A stretch of DNA of 36,286 bases from Candidatus Omnitrophota bacterium (GCA_018823795.1 JAHJGZ010000048.1:1-36286); one strand, 5' to 3'. Shown: positions 20,098-30,340, counted from the stretch's first letter. A program made the numbers and translations. The notes: generated by a model from the sequence alone, not told the origin.

Positions 20098-20661
20098 ATG
20101 ATAGTCGTCATTGATAATTATGATTCTTTTACGTATAATCTTGTTCAATATTTAGGAGAATTAGGTGCTCGATTAGAAGTGTTTCGTAATGATAAGATTA
20201 CTATTAAGGGTATTGAAAAATTAAAGCCTTCAAAAATCGTCATTTCTCCCGGTCCCTGTACGCCGCGTGAAGCGGGGATTTCAAATAATGTTGTGAAACA
20301 TTTTTCCGGGAAGATTCCCCTCTTGGGCGTATGTCTCGGACATCAGTGTATCGGGTATGTATTTGGCGGAAACATTGTCCGTGCTAAGAAAATCATGCAT
20401 GGAAAAGTCTCAAAAATTTATTATCGAAAGGATCCTTTATTTAAAGGGCTTTCGAATCCCTTTATCGCTACACGATACCATTCTTTAGTCATCAAACGTG
20501 AGACCCTTCCTTCTGCATTAAAAATAATAGCGTCTACTGATGATGAAGAAATTATGGCCATAAAGCACAAAAAACACCCTACCTGGGGGGTTCAATTCCA
20601 CCCAGAATCAATCTTAACTACCTGTGGGAAAAAGCTTTTAAAGAATTTCCTTTCTGTCTAA
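20098..20661 (+). CDS. trpG: Anthranilate synthase glutamine amidotransferase component
   Basis: 'VIDNYDSFTYNLVQYLGELGA', 'VISPGPCTPREAGIS', 'LLGVCLGHQCIGYVFGG', 'WGVQFHPESILT'; start 20098 preferred over listed 20086. Confidence 0.95.
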   Translation: MIVVIDNYDSFTYNLVQYLGELGARLEVFRNDKITIKGIEKLKPSKIVISPGPCTPREAGISNNVVKHFSGKIPLLGVCLGHQCIGYVFGGNIVRAKKIMHGKVSKIYYRKDPLFKGLSNPFIATRYHSLVIKRETLPSALKIIASTDDEEIMAIKHKKHPTWGVQFHPESILTTCGKKLLKNFLSV

Positions 20662-20761
20662 AATTACCATAATCAAATTTTTACTTGCGGTATAGAGCAT
20701 TTTATATTACAATTTCACTCTTAAATGTATCCAAATGACACAGTTGTAAGCGGGGAAACAA

Positions 20762-21883
20762 ATGAATATTGAAGAACACATAAAGAAGGAAATTTTTAAT
20801 ACATTTAATATTTATTTAGATAACGCAAAAAGCACAATAACAGATGTTATTAAGAAACTTCAGGGTAAACGAGATTTAAGCGAAAATGATGTAATTATTG
20901 CTATGAGTTCATTAATGAGCTTAGAGATATCTCAGGATGATATTGCAGCTTATTTAACAGCATTACATGAAAAAGGGGAAACAATAGAAGAAATTGCCAC
21001 CTCAGCACGTGTTATGCGCATATTTGCTTCTAAAGTATATACTCGTGAGAATAAAAAAGAATTTGAGCAACTCGATCTGCTTGATTGTTGTGGGACCGGT
21101 GGCGGAATAAACGTATTTAATATATCCACCGCGGTTGCATTGATTGTCGCGGCAGGAGGGGTATCAGTTGCAAAACACGGCAACAGGGCGATAACGTCAC
21201 GATCAGGAAGTGCTGATGTGTTAGAAGCGCTTGGTGTAAAGATAGATATACCACAATCGAAAGTTGGGGAGTGTATATTAAAAGTTGGCATAGGCTTTTT
21301 ATTTGCACCACTTTTTCATAAAGCGACAAAAAATGTTCAACAGGTGCGTCGTACGTTGCTACATAAAACTATTTTTAATATTTTGGGTCCGCTTACGAAT
21401 CCAACAGAACCTTCCTATCAAGTAATCGGTGTTTATCATGCTGATTTAACAGAGCGCTTTGCACACGTTCTTAAGTTGCTGGGCTTGAAAAGAGCATGCG
21501 TCGTTCACGGCTTCACGCCGTGTGGCGGTGGGATGGATGAAATTTCAACTCTTGGTCAGACAAAGGTGAGTGAGCTCATGCAAAATGGTGATATAAAAAA
21601 TTATTTCTTTCGTCCTCAAGAAATAGGAATACCAGATACAACAAGAGAGACTTTGCAAGGTGGAGACGCACACGATAACGCATCTTTAATCAGGAATATT
21701 TTATCAGGCGATGCTAAAGGCGCACAGGAGGAAATCGTTGTGTTGAATACAGCATTTGCGTTTATGGTATGTGGGCGGGTTAAACATATTAAAGATGGCA
21801 TAAAACTTTCGAGGGACTTAATTGCCAATGGTGCATGTAGAGATACGTTGGAAAAACTGATAACTTTCACCAATAATGGATAA
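20762..21883 (+). CDS. trpD: Anthranilate phosphoribosyltransferase
   Basis: 'LLDCCGTGGGINVFNISTAVALIVAAGGVSVAKHGNRAITSRSGSADVLEALGV', 'FNILGPLTNP'. Confidence 0.95.
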   Translation: MNIEEHIKKEIFNTFNIYLDNAKSTITDVIKKLQGKRDLSENDVIIAMSSLMSLEISQDDIAAYLTALHEKGETIEEIATSARVMRIFASKVYTRENKKEFEQLDLLDCCGTGGGINVFNISTAVALIVAAGGVSVAKHGNRAITSRSGSADVLEALGVKIDIPQSKVGECILKVGIGFLFAPLFHKATKNVQQVRRTLLHKTIFNILGPLTNPTEPSYQVIGVYHADLTERFAHVLKLLGLKRACVVHGFTPCGGGMDEISTLGQTKVSELMQNGDIKNYFFRPQEIGIPDTTRETLQGGDAHDNASLIRNILSGDAKGAQEEIVVLNTAFAFMVCGRVKHIKDGIKLSRDLIANGACRDTLEKLITFTNNG

Positions 21884-21889
21884 CAAACA

Positions 21890-22678
21890 ATGATACTTGA
21901 TAAAATAATTGTTCATAAGAAAAAAGAACTTGAAGAGAAAAAAGTGCGGTATCCTCTTTCTAAAATTATGAACGATTTGGAGACCGTAAAGGATCGGCGT
22001 CGGTTGTTTAAAAAGGCCTTAACATCACGTCAGGGTATAAATATTATCGCTGAGATCAAGAAGGCTTCTCCGTCAAAGGGGGTCATTCGTGAAGATTTTG
22101 ATCCGATGCGTTTGGCGCAATTATATGAATTTTCAGAAGCATGTGCATTGTCAGTTTTAACTGAAACTCACTTTTTTAAAGGAAGACTAAAATTTTTGCG
22201 AACGGTACGGCAGGTTACTGCACGACCAATTTTACGCAAAGATTTTATAATTGATAGCTATCAATTATACGAAACAGCCCTTATGGCAGCTGATGCAGTA
22301 TTACTTATCTCTTCTCTATTAACCACCGACGAAATTCAAGAATATATACAAATTTTGAAACAATACGAAATCGATGCGCTCGTAGAAGTGCATACTGAAA
22401 ATGACTTGAAGAAGGCTATAGATGGAGGCGCAGAAATCATTGGTATTAATAACCGAAACCTGTATACATTTGATGTTGACATTGAAGTGACACAACGGCT
22501 TATTCGGCGTGTTCCCAAAGGGATGACCATTGTTTCGGAAAGCGGCATAAAAACATATGAAGATATACAAAGTTTGCGCAGCGTCGGCGTACATGCGTTT
22601 TTAATTGGGGAAGTATTATTAAAGTCACCGGACATTATTAATACAATGCATAAACTTCGAGGAGTGCCAACGATATGA
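21890..22678 (+). CDS. trpC: Indole-3-glycerol phosphate synthase
   Basis: 'IIAEIKKASPSKGVIREDFDP', 'ILRKDFIIDSYQLYET', 'IIGINNRNLYTFDVDI', 'VSESGIKTYEDI'. Confidence 0.96.
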   Translation: MILDKIIVHKKKELEEKKVRYPLSKIMNDLETVKDRRRLFKKALTSRQGINIIAEIKKASPSKGVIREDFDPMRLAQLYEFSEACALSVLTETHFFKGRLKFLRTVRQVTARPILRKDFIIDSYQLYETALMAADAVLLISSLLTTDEIQEYIQILKQYEIDALVEVHTENDLKKAIDGGAEIIGINNRNLYTFDVDIEVTQRLIRRVPKGMTIVSESGIKTYEDIQSLRSVGVHAFLIGEVLLKSPDIINTMHKLRGVPTI

Positions 22679-23313
22679 CAAAGGTGAAAATATGTGGTAT
22701 TACTAATGCAGATGATGCGCAATTTGCGATTTCATGTGGTGCTGATTACGTGGGGCTTATTTTTGCACCGAGCAAACGTCGCATTATCAAGGAAACGGCT
22801 ATGCGCATTTTGAAGAAAACTAAAAATTTTAATACATATGTAGGCGTTTTTTTAAATGGACGGAAAAAGGAGATCGAGGAAATTTGCTCAAGTGTTGGCA
22901 TTCGAATTGTTCAGTTTCATGGTGAAGAAACGCCGGCATTTTGCAATTATTTTATTAATCGTGGGTATGACGTCATTAAAGCTTTTAGAATCAAGAACAT
23001 CGATTCATTTGATGCGGTTCGGCAATATGAAAAGGTCACAAAATTTCTCTTTGATACATTTTCTATTGAAGAACATGGAGGAACTGGCAAAGTCTTTGAT
23101 TGGTCTTTAGTAAAGAAAATTGATTTTTTAAAAGATAGAGATGTATTTATCAGTGGAGGAATTAGTGCAGATAATGCTTTTGAAGTAATTCGAGCACTGA
23201 ATCCTTATGCCATTGATGCATCGAGCCAGTTAGAAATAAAGCCGGGGGTTAAGGATAAGGGGAAAGTAAAGCAACTAATTGAAGCGGTCCATGGAGTTAA
23301 AGATGATAACTAA
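22675..23313 (+). CDS. trpF: Phosphoribosylanthranilate isomerase
   Basis: 'VKICGITNADDAQFAISCGADYVGLIFAPSKRRI', 'VQFHGEE', 'FISGGISADNAFEVI', 'DASSQLEIKPGVKD'. Confidence 0.95.
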   Translation: MTKVKICGITNADDAQFAISCGADYVGLIFAPSKRRIIKETAMRILKKTKNFNTYVGVFLNGRKKEIEEICSSVGIRIVQFHGEETPAFCNYFINRGYDVIKAFRIKNIDSFDAVRQYEKVTKFLFDTFSIEEHGGTGKVFDWSLVKKIDFLKDRDVFISGGISADNAFEVIRALNPYAIDASSQLEIKPGVKDKGKVKQLIEAVHGVKDDN

Positions 23314-24499
23314 ACATGACGGATTCTTGGATAAATTTTTAAAGCGACTTGATAAGATAGATAGAACAAGCCTTGAAAATTATGTCCGAAAAATTTCCAA
23401 TGAAAAAGACTTTGCCTATACAATTTTAAATGAATGTCCTGAGGGCATTCTTATTATCAATACACAGGGGATCGTAACCTTTAGCAATAATGCCGCACAA
23501 GATATTTTAGTTCGTTCCCAAGCAGAAGTTATGCCCTCTCTGCAGACTGTTTTTGAAGACAAAGTGTTGTACGATTTTATACGGAAACATTTTGAACAAT
23601 CGCAACGTGTGGTGCATAAACGCATGGAAGTACTGAAACCAAAACAGATGTGTTTAAGAATAAGCCTTATCCCCTTATATGACCATAAAGGACGGGGTAG
23701 TATCGGACCGGATATGATCGCATATATTGTTATCATACATGATCTTTGCATAGAGGATGAACTTGCATTGTCTCAGCAACAAGATACTATCGAATCGATT
23801 ACAAAACTTGCAGCAGGCATTGCTCATGAAATTGGCAACCCCCTTAATACGATTAATATTTATTTGCAATTAATTAACCAAAGTATCAAGAGTGGTAAAA
23901 TAGACGATATCTCTCAGTGGATTAAGATCGTTTCTAGTGAGACCAAGCGACTGGATAAGATAGTAAAAAATTTTCTTAATATGACACGGAGCAAAATAGG
24001 GTTCTTTAAAGAGGGAAATATCAATAAGTGTATTGAGAACGCAACTCATTTTTTAATGCCGGAAATAAAACATAGGAACATAACGATTGATATGAAGCTG
24101 GATACGCAGATCCCGATTTTTTTTATTAATGCCGAGAAACTATATGAAGCATTTTTAAATATTATTAAAAATTCGATTGAAGCTATGCCCGACGGAGGAG
24201 TGCTTGAAATCAAATCAACGCTCAAAGGAAATCTTGTGTCGATCATATGTAAAGATACCGGAGTGGGTATTGACGAGGAGGATCTCCCTCATATATTTGA
24301 TGCATATTATACCAGCAAGGAAGAAGGCTCGGGGCTCGGATTGATGAATGTGTATAATATTGTAAAGACCCATCGTGGTCGCGTTCATGTAGAATCAAAG
24401 CCGGGACACGGTACTGTTGTTATGGTGATGATTCCTTTGAGGAGGGAGAAATTACAACTGACTCATGCTGCTAGTTTTAAACAAAGTAACAGTAGCTAA
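23303..24499 (+). CDS. Soluble PAS-type sensor histidine kinase (NtrB-like)
   Basis: PAS-like N-terminus, H-box 'AGIAHEIGNPLNTINIYLQL', N/G boxes 'NIIKNSIEAMPDGG', 'DTGVGIDEEDLPHIFDAYYTSKEEGSGLGL'; ATG 23303 after SD 'ggag'. Confidence 0.9.
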   Translation: MITKHDGFLDKFLKRLDKIDRTSLENYVRKISNEKDFAYTILNECPEGILIINTQGIVTFSNNAAQDILVRSQAEVMPSLQTVFEDKVLYDFIRKHFEQSQRVVHKRMEVLKPKQMCLRISLIPLYDHKGRGSIGPDMIAYIVIIHDLCIEDELALSQQQDTIESITKLAAGIAHEIGNPLNTINIYLQLINQSIKSGKIDDISQWIKIVSSETKRLDKIVKNFLNMTRSKIGFFKEGNINKCIENATHFLMPEIKHRNITIDMKLDTQIPIFFINAEKLYEAFLNIIKNSIEAMPDGGVLEIKSTLKGNLVSIICKDTGVGIDEEDLPHIFDAYYTSKEEGSGLGLMNVYNIVKTHRGRVHVESKPGHGTVVMVMIPLRREKLQLTHAASFKQSNSS

Positions 24500-24513
24500 T
24501 AAGGAGTACGCGT

Positions 24514-25881
24514 ATGGTAGGAGACTCAACCTTATTGATCGTAGACGATGAACGAAATACAAGAGAAGGTTTAAAAAGTTTACTTGAGGCTCATGACTAT
24601 GAGGTGGATACCGCAACTGATGGTTATCGTGCTTTGGAAATAGTCAAGCGTGATATGCCTGATATTGTACTCACCGATTTACGAATGCCTGAAATGGATG
24701 GGTTAACACTTCTTGAAAAGATAAAGAAATTAAGTCCTGAGACATTAGTGATTGTATTTACTGCGTATGGAACGGTAGAAAATGCGGTAAAAGCAATTCA
24801 GAGTGGTGCATTTCATTATATAACAAAACCGGTAAACACCTATGAATTGCTTGAAACTTTAAAAAAAGCGGTAAGTAAAAAAAAACTTGAGCAGGAAAAT
24901 AAGGAACTAAAGTTACAGCTCAAAGAAAAATATGAGTTTGATGAAATTATCTATGAGTCAAAGGAGATGTCAGAGATAATTGATGCTATCAAGCAGGTAG
25001 CACCAACGAATACTTCTGTATTAATTGAAGGGGAAAGCGGTACGGGAAAAGAATTAGTCGCTCGCATGATTCATTCCTTGAGCTTACGGAAAAATGAAAG
25101 ATTTGTACCGGTTCACTGTGCCTCTCTCACTGACACCTTATTGGCAAGTGAATTGTTTGGTCATGAACGAGGTGCTTTTACCGGAGCAGTCCAACGGAAT
25201 TTAGGACGTTTTGAGCAAGCCCACAAAGGAACGATGTTCCTCGATGAGATATCCGAAATCAAAGGAGAGATGCAGGTGAAGCTATTGCGTGTCCTGCAAG
25301 AAGGAGAATTCGAACGCGTTGGTGGTATGAAGACAATAAGGGTTGATGTGCGGATTGTCTCGGCGACAAACAAAATTCTTACTGATGAAATAAGGCTGCA
25401 AAAGTTTAGAGAGGATTTATATTATCGTTTAAACGTGGTATCTATAAAAATACCACCTTTACGTGAACGAAGGGATGACATTAGACCACTTATTAATTAT
25501 TACTTAAGGCATTATTGTCATGTTAATCATAAGCAAATACATACTATTGGACCAAAGGCAATGGAAGCAATGATCCACTATCATTGGCCTGGTAATGTGA
25601 GGGAATTAAAAAATATTATAGAAAGAATGGTCGTGTTATCGAAAACAGATACGCTGACATTCTTAAATATTCCAGCTGATATCAGCGAATCGATTGCGCC
25701 CGTTGCTTCGGTAAGAACTCAGACAGATAAAATGATAAGCAATGTTAATATCCGTGAAATGGAAAGACAGCTTATTGTGTCTGCACTTTACGAATTGAAC
25801 GGCAACAAATCGCATGTTGCAAAAAAGTTGGGTATTTCACGAAGAACTCTTTATAGGAAATTGGCAGAATATGGGATTTGA
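24514..25881 (+). CDS. NtrC-family sigma-54-dependent response regulator
   Basis: Receiver 'LLIVDDERNTREGL...DIVLTDLRMPEMDG'; AAA+ 'GESGTGKELVARMIH'; sigma-54 contact motif 'GAFTGA'; C-terminal Fis-type HTH 'NGNKSHVAKKLGISRRTLYRKLAEYGI'. Confidence 0.95.
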   Translation: MVGDSTLLIVDDERNTREGLKSLLEAHDYEVDTATDGYRALEIVKRDMPDIVLTDLRMPEMDGLTLLEKIKKLSPETLVIVFTAYGTVENAVKAIQSGAFHYITKPVNTYELLETLKKAVSKKKLEQENKELKLQLKEKYEFDEIIYESKEMSEIIDAIKQVAPTNTSVLIEGESGTGKELVARMIHSLSLRKNERFVPVHCASLTDTLLASELFGHERGAFTGAVQRNLGRFEQAHKGTMFLDEISEIKGEMQVKLLRVLQEGEFERVGGMKTIRVDVRIVSATNKILTDEIRLQKFREDLYYRLNVVSIKIPPLRERRDDIRPLINYYLRHYCHVNHKQIHTIGPKAMEAMIHYHWPGNVRELKNIIERMVVLSKTDTLTFLNIPADISESIAPVASVRTQTDKMISNVNIREMERQLIVSALYELNGNKSHVAKKLGISRRTLYRKLAEYGI

Positions 25882-25887
25882 TACATA

Positions 25888-26832
25888 TTACAGATTGAAG
25901 ACGGTAACCATGTTGCGTCCGCTATTTTTAGAATGATACAGAGCTTCATCTGCTCTTTTGACAATCTGTTCCATGCTCGTATTCTCTTGATGGTGATAGA
26001 AAGTAAACCCGATGCTTATCGTGCGTTTTATCGGGATGTGTTTTCCTTCCTTGGCGATATAAATCAGTGTTGTACCTTCAATACGCTTTCGCACACGTTC
26101 ATAAATTTTATTTGCTATTGTTGCGTTGTCTATTACGGTAAGAATACAAAATTCTTCACCGCCCCAACGTCCGAGAATATCTTCATTTCGTAGACACGAT
26201 GGTATTAACGAGACGATTTCCTTTAATACAAAATCGCCACAGTCATGGCCATATTGATCGTTAATTTCTTTAAAGTGGTCAATATCAAGAATAGCAACAG
26301 CCAATCCTTTTGCTGGATTTAATTCTTTAATACTTTTCTTAAGAAGTTCTTCGGTGTGTCTACGGTTAAAAATATTACTTAACAGAGAATCATAAATCGA
26401 GTCCATTTCTATTTTGAATTTTGAATCAGAGATGCCTACCTTTTCTTGATTAATATCTTTAATGTACACGCTTAACGCGTCAATGGTATTTAAAATCCCG
26501 CTAAATACATGTGAAATTCCACGCGTATTTGTTTTAGGCTCGATATAGTAGGATGAAAGTTTGAATAAGGGGACGATATGGGTAATTTTATTATTGATCA
26601 TATCAATACCACGCAAAAGAAAATAAAGAAGAAAAAAGGAAAAAAGTGTACTCAGAATAAAAGCCGCCAAAGGAAACATACTCTGGGTGGTAATGAGTTG
26701 TGCGTTTTCTTTTAATTCACTACTCCACAATCCAAACAGACAAACAACGGTAAGAGGTGGCAGGAGGAAGGCTAGTGAAAGTAAACGAAAATGGCTGGTT
26801 GCCTTTATGATTTTTTTATCTTTCTGTTTCAT
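25888..26832 (-). CDS. Membrane-anchored diguanylate cyclase (GGDEF domain)
   Basis: Two N-terminal hydrophobic helices; 'AVAILDIDHFKEINDQYGHDCGDFVLKEI', active site 'GRWGGEEF', RxxD 'RNED' five residues upstream. Confidence 0.92.
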   Translation of the reverse strand: MKQKDKKIIKATSHFRLLSLAFLLPPLTVVCLFGLWSSELKENAQLITTQSMFPLAAFILSTLFSFFLLYFLLRGIDMINNKITHIVPLFKLSSYYIEPKTNTRGISHVFSGILNTIDALSVYIKDINQEKVGISDSKFKIEMDSIYDSLLSNIFNRRHTEELLKKSIKELNPAKGLAVAILDIDHFKEINDQYGHDCGDFVLKEIVSLIPSCLRNEDILGRWGGEEFCILTVIDNATIANKIYERVRKRIEGTTLIYIAKEGKHIPIKRTISIGFTFYHHQENTSMEQIVKRADEALYHSKNSGRNMVTVFNL

Positions 26833-26939
26833 ATTCGTATACCGGAGTTTGAACTGTTACTCTATATAATACGGCAAAATAGGACATTTTCTGAAATCTT
26901 TTTTAATTTCGTTTTCGATCAGATTAATCGTATCGGAGA

Positions 26940-26981
26940 TGTATACAAATGGCGCAATAAGTTGTGTGTCATTTGTATACA
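26940..26981. promoter_or_regulatory. 12-bp perfect inverted repeat (tgtatacaaatg / catttgtataca, 18-nt spacer) in the GGDEF-dnaK divergent intergenic region; candidate operator
   Basis: Direct reading: left arm 26940-26951, right arm 26970-26981; each arm contains a GTATAC palindromic core. Confidence 0.4.
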
Positions 26982-27144
26982 AGACAAGCAAGTGATACAA
27001 AATTAGTTCTGTAAATAATGAGTTAAGTGCCTTATTATAAGTACGTTATGGATTAACGCATAAATGGCATCATAATTGAATATACAATATCAACAGTATA
27101 GTTGAATTATGTAAGTAAAAAAAATTAAAAAAGGAGATAAGAAA

Positions 27145-29088
27145 ATGGCAAAGGTTATTGGAATTGATTTAGGGACGACAAATTCATGCGTCGCAATTAT
27201 GGAGGGTAATGAGCCGAAGGTTATACCAAATAAAGAAGGCAATAGAACAACACCGTCGGTGGTTGGATTCACAAAGTCTAACGAAAGGCTTGCCGGACAA
27301 CCTGCAAAGAGGCAAGCTATTACAAATCCGGAAAATACAATTTTTAGTGCTAAACGATTCATTGGAAGACGATTTAATGAAGTGAACGCAGAGAAGCAAT
27401 TAGTCCCTTTTAAGGTAATTGCAAATAAAAATGGTGATGCCGTAATTGAGGTTAAGGGGCGGTCCTATACACCCCCTGAAATATCAGCGATGGTTTTACA
27501 AAAGTTAAAAGCCGATGCTGAATCGTACCTTGGTGAAACAGTTAGTAAAGCAGTAATAACGGTGCCGGCATATTTCAATGATGCACAACGGCAAGCCACA
27601 AAAGATGCAGGTAAGATAGCGGGACTCGAAGTCTTACGTATTATCAATGAGCCAACTGCTGCTTCATTAGCATATGGGCTTGATAAGAAAAAAGATGAAA
27701 AAATAGCTGTTTTCGACCTTGGTGGTGGAACGTTCGATGTTTCAATACTGGAAATAGGTGATGGGGTATTTGAGGTTAAATCAACAAATGGTAATACCCA
27801 TTTGGGTGGTGATGATTTTGATCAAAGAATAATAGATCACTTGATTGCCGCATTTAAAAAATCGGAAGGAATCGACCTGGCAAAAGATAAAATGGCGGTG
27901 CAGCGCCTGAAAGAGGCTGCGGAAAAGGCAAAATGTGAGTTGTCGACATCATTAGAGACAGAAGTTAACCTTCCTTTTATTACCGCTAATCAAGATGGTC
28001 CTAAACATTTTAATATTACTCTTACGCGCGCTAAGCTCGAACAGTTGGTACAAGATCTCATTGAAAAGACTGTTGGTCCGTGTGAGCAAGCAATACGTGA
28101 TGCAGGAATCCCAGCATCTGGTATTGATGAGGTTATCTTGGTCGGCGGGCAAACAAGAATGCCGGCTGTACAAGAGAGAGTTAAAAAGCTCTTTGGTAAG
28201 GAACCACACAAAGGAGTAAACCCTGATGAGGTTGTTGCGCTTGGCGCAGCAATACAAGCCGGTGTTTTAATGGGGGATGTTAAGGATGTGTTGCTTCTTG
28301 ATGTGACGCCGCTTTCTCTTGGGATTGAAACATTAGGTGGTGTTATGACAAAATTAATCGAGAGAAATACCACGATTCCAACAAAGAAAAGCGAGATTTT
28401 TTCAACTGCCGCGGATAACCAGACCGCCGTGAGTATCCATGTCCTGCAAGGTGAACGTGAAATAGCATCGAATAACAGAACACTTGGCAGATTTGATTTA
28501 ATCGGTATTCCGCCAGCAGCACGTGGTGTGCCCCAAGTCGAAGTTACCTTTGATATTGATGCTAATGGCATTGTACATGTTTCAGCGAAGGATTTAGGAA
28601 CAGGGAAGGAACAAAAAATAAAGATAGAATCATCTTCAGGATTAGCGAAGGAAGAAGTGGGGAAGCTAGTCAAGGAAGCTGAAGAACATGCTGAAGAAGA
28701 TAAGAAAAAGCATGAACTGATTATGGCACGTAATAATCTCGATAATTTAATTTATCAAACCGAAAAAAGTTTAAAAGAAAATAGTGATAAGATTTCTGAT
28801 GATGAGAAAAAACGAGTTGAGGAAGCGGTTAACGAAGCGAAAGAGGCGTTGAAATCAGACAATCTTGAAGAAATGAATAAGGGTGTTGAAAAAATAACTC
28901 AAGCTTCACATAGTTTGGCACAAAAGATGTATGAAGAAGCTACTAAAAACAGAGCACAACAGGGCGCTCCTGGTGGACAAGGCCAACCAAATGAAGCACA
29001 AAATCAATCAGCACAGAAAGATAAAAAAGAGGATGTTGTCGATGCTGACTATGAAGTAATGGATGAAGATAAAGACAAGAAAAATTAA
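27145..29088 (+). CDS. dnaK: Chaperone DnaK
   Basis: '[17 protein letters not shown]', '[42 protein letters not shown]', '[17 protein letters not shown]', '[14 protein letters not shown]', C-terminal '[16 protein letters not shown]'. Confidence 0.98.
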   Translation: MAKVIGIDLGTTNSCVAIMEGNEPKVIPNKEGNRTTPSVVGFTKSNERLAGQPAKRQAITNPENTIFSAKRFIGRRFNEVNAEKQLVPFKVIANKNGDAVIEVKGRSYTPPEISAMVLQKLKADAESYLGETVSKAVITVPAYFNDAQRQATKDAGKIAGLEVLRIINEPTAASLAYGLDKKKDEKIAVFDLGGGTFDVSILEIGDGVFEVKSTNGNTHLGGDDFDQRIIDHLIAAFKKSEGIDLAKDKMAVQRLKEAAEKAKCELSTSLETEVNLPFITANQDGPKHFNITLTRAKLEQLVQDLIEKTVGPCEQAIRDAGIPASGIDEVILVGGQTRMPAVQERVKKLFGKEPHKGVNPDEVVALGAAIQAGVLMGDVKDVLLLDVTPLSLGIETLGGVMTKLIERNTTIPTKKSEIFSTAADNQTAVSIHVLQGEREIASNNRTLGRFDLIGIPPAARGVPQVEVTFDIDANGIVHVSAKDLGTGKEQKIKIESSSGLAKEEVGKLVKEAEEHAEEDKKKHELIMARNNLDNLIYQTEKSLKENSDKISDDEKKRVEEAVNEAKEALKSDNLEEMNKGVEKITQASHSLAQKMYEEATKNRAQQGAPGGQGQPNEAQNQSAQKDKKEDVVDADYEVMDEDKDKKN

Positions 29089-29119
29089 GCTATTTATTAT
29101 AGTTTTGATTTAGTTGAGG

Positions 29120-29153
29120 AAAGAGGTTAAGCAATTGCTTAACCTCTTTTTTT
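29120..29153 (+). terminator. Rho-independent terminator after dnaK
   Basis: Perfect 30-bp palindrome aaagaggttaagcaa/ttgcttaacctcttt followed by an uninterrupted T-run. Confidence 0.9.
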
Positions 29154-29198
29154 ATTGAATAAGTAAGCATAATACATTAAAATTAAACAGTTTAGGAT

Positions 29199-29204
29199 TA
29201 TAAT
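29199..29204 (+). promoter_or_regulatory. Possible -10 element (TATAAT) upstream of the moxR-like gene
   Basis: Consensus TATAAT about 57 bp before the ATG, after the dnaK terminator; no good -35 box found. Confidence 0.3.
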
Positions 29205-29260
29205 AGGGCTATAAAGTTATAAATAAATGGAAATTAATGTTTCTATAAAAAAAAGGAGAC

Positions 29261-30256
29261 ATGAGTATGGATAGTTATGTAAAGGCTGTTAATGATAGGG
29301 TAGAAGCGGAGTTTGGATTTGTAGAAAAATTGTTTGGCGAGATGAATAAAATTATTGTTGGCCAACAGTATTTACTAGAACGATTACTTATGGGGATATT
29401 AGCAAATGGCCATATTTTGATTGAAGGGGTACCGGGGTTAGCTAAAACGATGTCGGTTAAGACATTATCGCAAGCTATTGGCACAAAATTTCAAAGGATT
29501 CAGTTTACGCCGGATTTATTGCCCGCAGATTTATTGGGGACAATGATTTATAATCAAAAAGATGGAAATTTCTCTATAAAGAAAGGGCCGTTATTTGCTA
29601 ATCTCATTCTTGCAGATGAAATAAATCGTGCCCCCTCTAAAGTTCAAAGTGCGTTACTCGAAGCAATGCAGGAACGCCAAATCACTATAAGTGATACAAC
29701 ATTTCAACTTGAAGAACCGTTTCTTGTTCTTGCGACGCAAAATCCTCTTGAGCAACAGGGGACCTATCCTCTTCCTGAGGCACAGATTGATCGTTTTATG
29801 TTAAAATTAAATATTACCTATCCCACTCAAGAAGAAGAGAAGGAAATATTAGAAAGAATGACTGCCACTCAGTTGCCCGCCATTGAACAAGTCATAAACG
29901 CTGAAGATATTCTCAAAGTGCGTAACGTCGTCAATGACATTTATATCGATGAGAAAATTAAAGATTACATTATCAGGATTATATTTGCGACACGTAATCC
30001 AGAAAAGTTTAATCTCGCAGATCTCAAGCCATTAATTTCCTACGGTGCATCACCTCGTGCAAGTATCTATTTAGCCGTCGTTGCGAAAGCAAATGCATTT
30101 ATTAACGGACGTGGCTATGTTATTCCTGATGACATCAAAGAAATTGGCACTGATGTATTACGTCATCGTTTAATTGTTACCTACGAAGCTGAGGCCGAAG
30201 AACTTACTTCTGAGGATATTATTAAAAAAATATTTGATGAAATCGAGGTGCCATAA
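29261..30256 (+). CDS. MoxR-family AAA+ ATPase
   Basis: 'GHILIEGVPGLAKTMSVKTL', 'LLPADLLGTMIYN', 'LILADEINRAPSKVQSALLEAMQERQITI', 'LATQNPLEQQGTYPLPEAQIDRFMLKL'. Confidence 0.95.
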   Translation: MSMDSYVKAVNDRVEAEFGFVEKLFGEMNKIIVGQQYLLERLLMGILANGHILIEGVPGLAKTMSVKTLSQAIGTKFQRIQFTPDLLPADLLGTMIYNQKDGNFSIKKGPLFANLILADEINRAPSKVQSALLEAMQERQITISDTTFQLEEPFLVLATQNPLEQQGTYPLPEAQIDRFMLKLNITYPTQEEEKEILERMTATQLPAIEQVINAEDILKVRNVVNDIYIDEKIKDYIIRIIFATRNPEKFNLADLKPLISYGASPRASIYLAVVAKANAFINGRGYVIPDDIKEIGTDVLRHRLIVTYEAEAEELTSEDIIKKIFDEIEVP

Positions 30257-30340
30257 ATATTTTCATTAATAATAAATTAGCAACCCAAGCTTGCCCAGCG
30301 GCACAGAGGGAAGAAATTCGGAGGAGTTGAGAAAACAACT

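Noticed and set aside
26940-26981. Interpreting the inverted repeat as a CIRCE element or terminator
   Set aside because: Sequence and spacing differ from CIRCE, and there is no T-run after the right arm.
27064-27080. Sigma-54-like 'tggcatcataattgaa' upstream of dnaK
   Set aside because: Lacks the essential GC at -12 and has weak -24 match; not convincing.
27990-28673. 227-aa minus-strand ORF antisense to dnaK
   Set aside because: Fully antisense to a highly conserved CDS; composition reflects reverse-complemented DnaK codons, with no recognisable domain.
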